Positions 5,237 through 7,264 of a DNA stretch of 7,264 bases are shown one piece after another. Each line of letters starts with the position of its first letter. The first letter of the stretch is position 1. Source of the stretch: CAZVCJ01 sp964625745 (GTDB taxonomy: Bacteria > Chloroflexota > Anaerolineae > VGOG01); NCBI GenBank assembly GCA_964625745.1, contig CAZVCJ010000198.1, positions 1 to 7,264 of the forward strand, given 5' to 3'. The position numbers were made by a program, and so were the translations under genes. A model generated the notes under the pieces. It did no database searches. It was not told the origin of the DNA and was given only the letters and a program-made list of their open reading frames with translations.

Positions 5237-6406
5237 CTAGCTGGCCGTTAGCTTGCTCTTCAGTTGCCGAATTCTCTGATACGATTCGTTGATGCGCGCT
5301 TCGTCGGTCCTGCCATCTTGCACCAGCCGCTTGATGAGCGCCACAGTGCGAGCGGCGATATCCTCCTCGTACACCGAGTTGTTGGCGATGGCGAGGATGT
5401 CCACTCCGGCCTCAATGCTCTTCTGAATGGCGATCTCGAAGCCGTAATGATCGGCAATGGCTCCCATCTGCATGTCGTCGGAAATCACCACGCCATCGTA
5501 GCCCAGTTCTTCCCGCAGGATGCCGGTGATGGTGGGCCTGGAGAGGGTGGCCGGGTATTCGGGATCCAGGTTGGCGTTGAATACGTGCGCCGTCATGATG
5601 GCATCGGCTTGCCCGGCCTCGATGATGTTGGCATAAGGCTCCAGCTCGATGCGCGACCAGGTGTCGGTGACGTCAACTACTCCCAGGTGCGAGTCTCCTG
5701 TGGAGCTGCCGTGGCCGGGAAAATGCTTGAGAGTGCAGAGCACGCCCTGTTCGTGGTGAGCCTCGATGAACTCCAGGGCCTGCTGGGTCACGATCTCAGG
5801 GTCGGCCGAGAAGCTGCGCTCGTATTTGGCGATGATGGGGTTGTCGGGATTGGTGTTGACGTCCACCACCGGGGCCAGGTTGAGGTTGATGCCCAGCTCT
5901 GCCAGGGTTTTGGCCATCCTGGCGGCTTCCTGATGGGTGAAGCGGAGATCGTTGACTTCCCCCAGGTATTGGTGCGACACGGTGGGCGGGAAACCGTATT
6001 TCTCTTTCAAGCGGGTGATGATGCCGCCTTCGTAGTCAATGGCCACCAGCAGGGGTGTGGCCGAAGCCGACTGCAAGGCCTTGACCAGCGCGGTCACCTG
6101 GGTGGGGGATTCGACGTTGCGCACCGGCGACCTGGTGGGGACGTCGTAGTCAAAGAGCACGACGCCGCCCAAGTGACGATCCCGGATGTCTTGCACGATG
6201 GGAGAGTCATCGCTCACCTCCAGTCCGCGGAACCCGACCATCAGCATCTGTCCGATTTTGACGTCCAGACTCACCTCTTGATCCGTCGGTGATTCCGGCA
6301 GCGGTGTGCAAGCGGCCAGCAGCGCCGTGGCCGCCATCCCCTGGCCGACCAGCTTGAGAAACGCTCGCCGGGATAATTGGTATGGAACAGAAACAGTGTG
6401 TGTCAA
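5237..6406 (-). CDS. Glycoside hydrolase family 3 lipoprotein (NagZ-like beta-N-acetylhexosaminidase)
   Basis: This 389-residue enzyme has an N-terminal export signal: S-R-R-A-F-L-K (12-18) resembles a Tat twin-arginine motif, followed by a hydrophobic stretch and a lipobox LLAAC with Cys33. It is therefore probably a lipid-anchored protein outside the membrane, unlike cytoplasmic E. coli NagZ. GH3 core motifs are complete: IDYEGG at 123-128, KHFPGHG at 227-233, D238-S-H240 (the Asp-His acid/base dyad of NagZ-type enzymes) and ISDDMQMG at 308-315, where D310 is the expected nucleophile. The family removes terminal beta-N-acetylglucosamine from peptidoglycan fragments or other glycans; the substrate is not proven here. 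The start is TTG (6404-6406), supported by GGGAGG at 6415-6420 eight bases upstream and by the complete signal peptide; no ATG lies before Met24. Only 15 bases separate it from the upstream methyltransferase, so the two are probably one transcript. A terminator follows it. Confidence 0.93.
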   Translation of the reverse strand: MTHTVSVPYQLSRRAFLKLVGQGMAATALLAACTPLPESPTDQEVSLDVKIGQMLMVGFRGLEVSDDSPIVQDIRDRHLGGVVLFDYDVPTRSPVRNVESPTQVTALVKALQSASATPLLVAIDYEGGIITRLKEKYGFPPTVSHQYLGEVNDLRFTHQEAARMAKTLAELGINLNLAPVVDVNTNPDNPIIAKYERSFSADPEIVTQQALEFIEAHHEQGVLCTLKHFPGHGSSTGDSHLGVVDVTDTWSRIELEPYANIIEAGQADAIMTAHVFNANLDPEYPATLSRPTITGILREELGYDGVVISDDMQMGAIADHYGFEIAIQKSIEAGVDILAIANNSVYEEDIAARTVALIKRLVQDGRTDEARINESYQRIRQLKSKLTAS

Positions 6407-6414
6407 TATGAGTA

Positions 6415-6420
6415 CCTCCC
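6415..6420 (-). promoter_or_regulatory. Ribosome-binding site deciding the TTG start of the GH3 gene
   Basis: On the minus strand GGGAGG is followed after eight bases by TTG (6406-6404). No ATG or GTG start is available near it in this frame, and the predicted Tat/lipoprotein signal begins immediately downstream. Strong Shine-Dalgarno pairing therefore supports a non-ATG start. Confidence 0.7.
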
Positions 6421-6421
6421 G

Positions 6422-7264
6422 TTACTTGAATGCTACCACGCCAAAGGCGCGGGGGCGGCGCAAGACGCGCGGGAAGCCGGCTTCCTGGAGACGTCGTATC
6501 ACGCCGCGGGTGATGTTAGCGCCGGACTTGCTCTCTGGATTGCCAACGTAGTGAAACAGGCGGCCGCCGCGCCGCAGCACGCGGTGTAGCTCAACGTAGA
6601 ATTCGCCAGAGTAGAGGTGGCCAGCCAGGCTGAAGGCCGGCGGGTCGTGGATGATGCGGGTGAATGTCTGGTCGTCGAATTCTTCGATCACGTCGTAGCC
6701 ATCGCCGATGCGCCGGGTGATTTTGGGGTTGTCGAAAAGGTCTCGTGACCAGGGGTTGAGCCGGGCGATTTCCAGCGCGGTCGGGTCCAGTTCGATGGTG
6801 ACCACGTGGTCGGCGGTCCTGGCTGCTTCGATGGCGGTGTAGCCCAGGCCGGTGGCTGTGTCCAGAACACGGCCAACGACGGGTTTGACAGTTTTGATCT
6901 TCTCCAGGGTGTCGCGGTGCGGGTTGGTGCCCTTGACGCGGTGCATCGGTATGCCGGAGACCAGCATGGTGGGCGCGGCGGGCGTGGGCATCAGGCTGTA
7001 GAGCAGATTGGTGAACTCCGAAAAGAGCTGGATTTTGCGCGGCGCACCATCTTCTTCGATGACGAAGCAGTTGTTCTCAGATGTGTTGATCTTCTCGATG
7101 GCATCCCAGCGCAGCGACGGGCCTTTGGGAAAACGCACCCCTGCTGTCTCGATCAATGCCTCAACCGTCGTGAGCCCCAGGTCTGGCGAGACTTCAGCGC
7201 GATGCTGGTCGGCTTCTCGAGCTCGCAGGAGGAGTTGCGTTTGAATGTGCGAGAGGACGATGGG
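6422..7264 (-). CDS. SAM-dependent methyltransferase (COG2521-like predicted methyltransferase), 5' end beyond the window
   Basis: The frame is open from the right window edge to TAA at 6422-6424, giving 280 residues without the true N-terminus. A TTG at 7154-7156 could serve as a start but is probably internal: the codons upstream read VSPDLGLTTVEAL, continuous in character with IETAGVRFPKG. The catalytic half is a class I Rossmann methyltransferase. SAM-binding motif I is VLDTATGLGYTAIEAA (around 6825-6871), the acidic residue after strand 2 is in VTIELDPTALEIA, and motif IV is DPPAFS (around 6629-6646). A DPP[FYA]-type motif IV is common in nucleic-acid N-methyltransferases but is not decisive. 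The arrangement reminds me of the archaeal and bacterial COG2521 proteins, whose substrate I do not know. The N-terminal part may be a substrate- or RNA-binding domain. It is followed 15 bases later by the GH3 gene, with no visible functional link. Confidence 0.85.
   Translation of the reverse strand, partial: PIVLSHIQTQLLLRAREADQHRAEVSPDLGLTTVEALIETAGVRFPKGPSLRWDAIEKINTSENNCFVIEEDGAPRKIQLFSEFTNLLYSLMPTPAAPTMLVSGIPMHRVKGTNPHRDTLEKIKTVKPVVGRVLDTATGLGYTAIEAARTADHVVTIELDPTALEIARLNPWSRDLFDNPKITRRIGDGYDVIEEFDDQTFTRIIHDPPAFSLAGHLYSGEFYVELHRVLRRGGRLFHYVGNPESKSGANITRGVIRRLQEAGFPRVLRRPRAFGVVAFK

Noticed and set aside
5264..6292. Plus-strand 342-codon open frame opposite the GH3 gene
   Set aside because: It is the antisense shadow of a gene with complete GH3 motifs; its His/Gly/Val-rich translation is typical of antisense high-GC frames.
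7154..7156. TTG as the start codon of the methyltransferase
   Set aside because: The frame continues open to the window edge with plausible protein sequence upstream, and no clear Shine-Dalgarno sequence precedes this TTG.

Overview
The window looks like a high-GC, anaerobic environmental bacterium, most plausibly a member of Chloroflexota (Anaerolineae-like) or a similar lineage. This assignment is an inference. It rests on an HdrA-MvhD type electron-bifurcation protein, on a Tat-type lipoprotein, and on several families of short degenerate repeats of a kind I associate with such genomes (TCATTGCGAG...GAAGCAATC; TGAGCCTGGTCGAAG; ATCCGCAATCC; ACGTTTCACGTTTTACGT). A run of exactly 100 Ns shows that this is a scaffolded draft assembly.

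Plus strand, 1-4927: the end of a CCG-domain (HdrB/HdrD-like) iron-sulfur protein, a nucleotide-sugar dehydrogenase, a very large heterodisulfide-reductase A protein, and a small membrane protein. All lie in the same direction with short gaps, so they may be co-transcribed. The main result concerns hdrA. It appears as two open frames (1763-2359 and 2375-4519), but both are in one frame and are separated only by a single TGA at 2357-2359. That TGA falls exactly where HdrA proteins have the second Cys of a CxxC motif (T-x-D-C-S-x-C-I-L-x-P-K-M), giving CSIU. Just downstream is a two-part hairpin with a GGUC apical tetraloop, as in bacterial SECIS elements. I therefore annotate one selenoprotein, HdrA, fused to an MvhD domain and a C-terminal zinc ribbon. 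It also has an unusual repeat-encoded linker and is interrupted by the assembly gap.

Centre, 4928-5236: a convergent intergenic region with a long imperfect inverted repeat and a bidirectional Rho-independent terminator.

Minus strand, 5237-7264: an apparent two-gene operon reading right to left. It holds a SAM-dependent methyltransferase (its 5' end runs off the window) followed by a Tat/lipoprotein-type glycoside hydrolase family 3 enzyme that starts at TTG behind a strong ribosome-binding site.

Functionally, the CCG protein and HdrA-MvhD fit a soluble Hdr-like complex that moves electrons between ferredoxin/flavin and thiol/disulfide or hydrogenase/formate dehydrogenase partners. Those partners are not in the window. 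The sugar dehydrogenase between them is functionally unrelated as far as can be seen.
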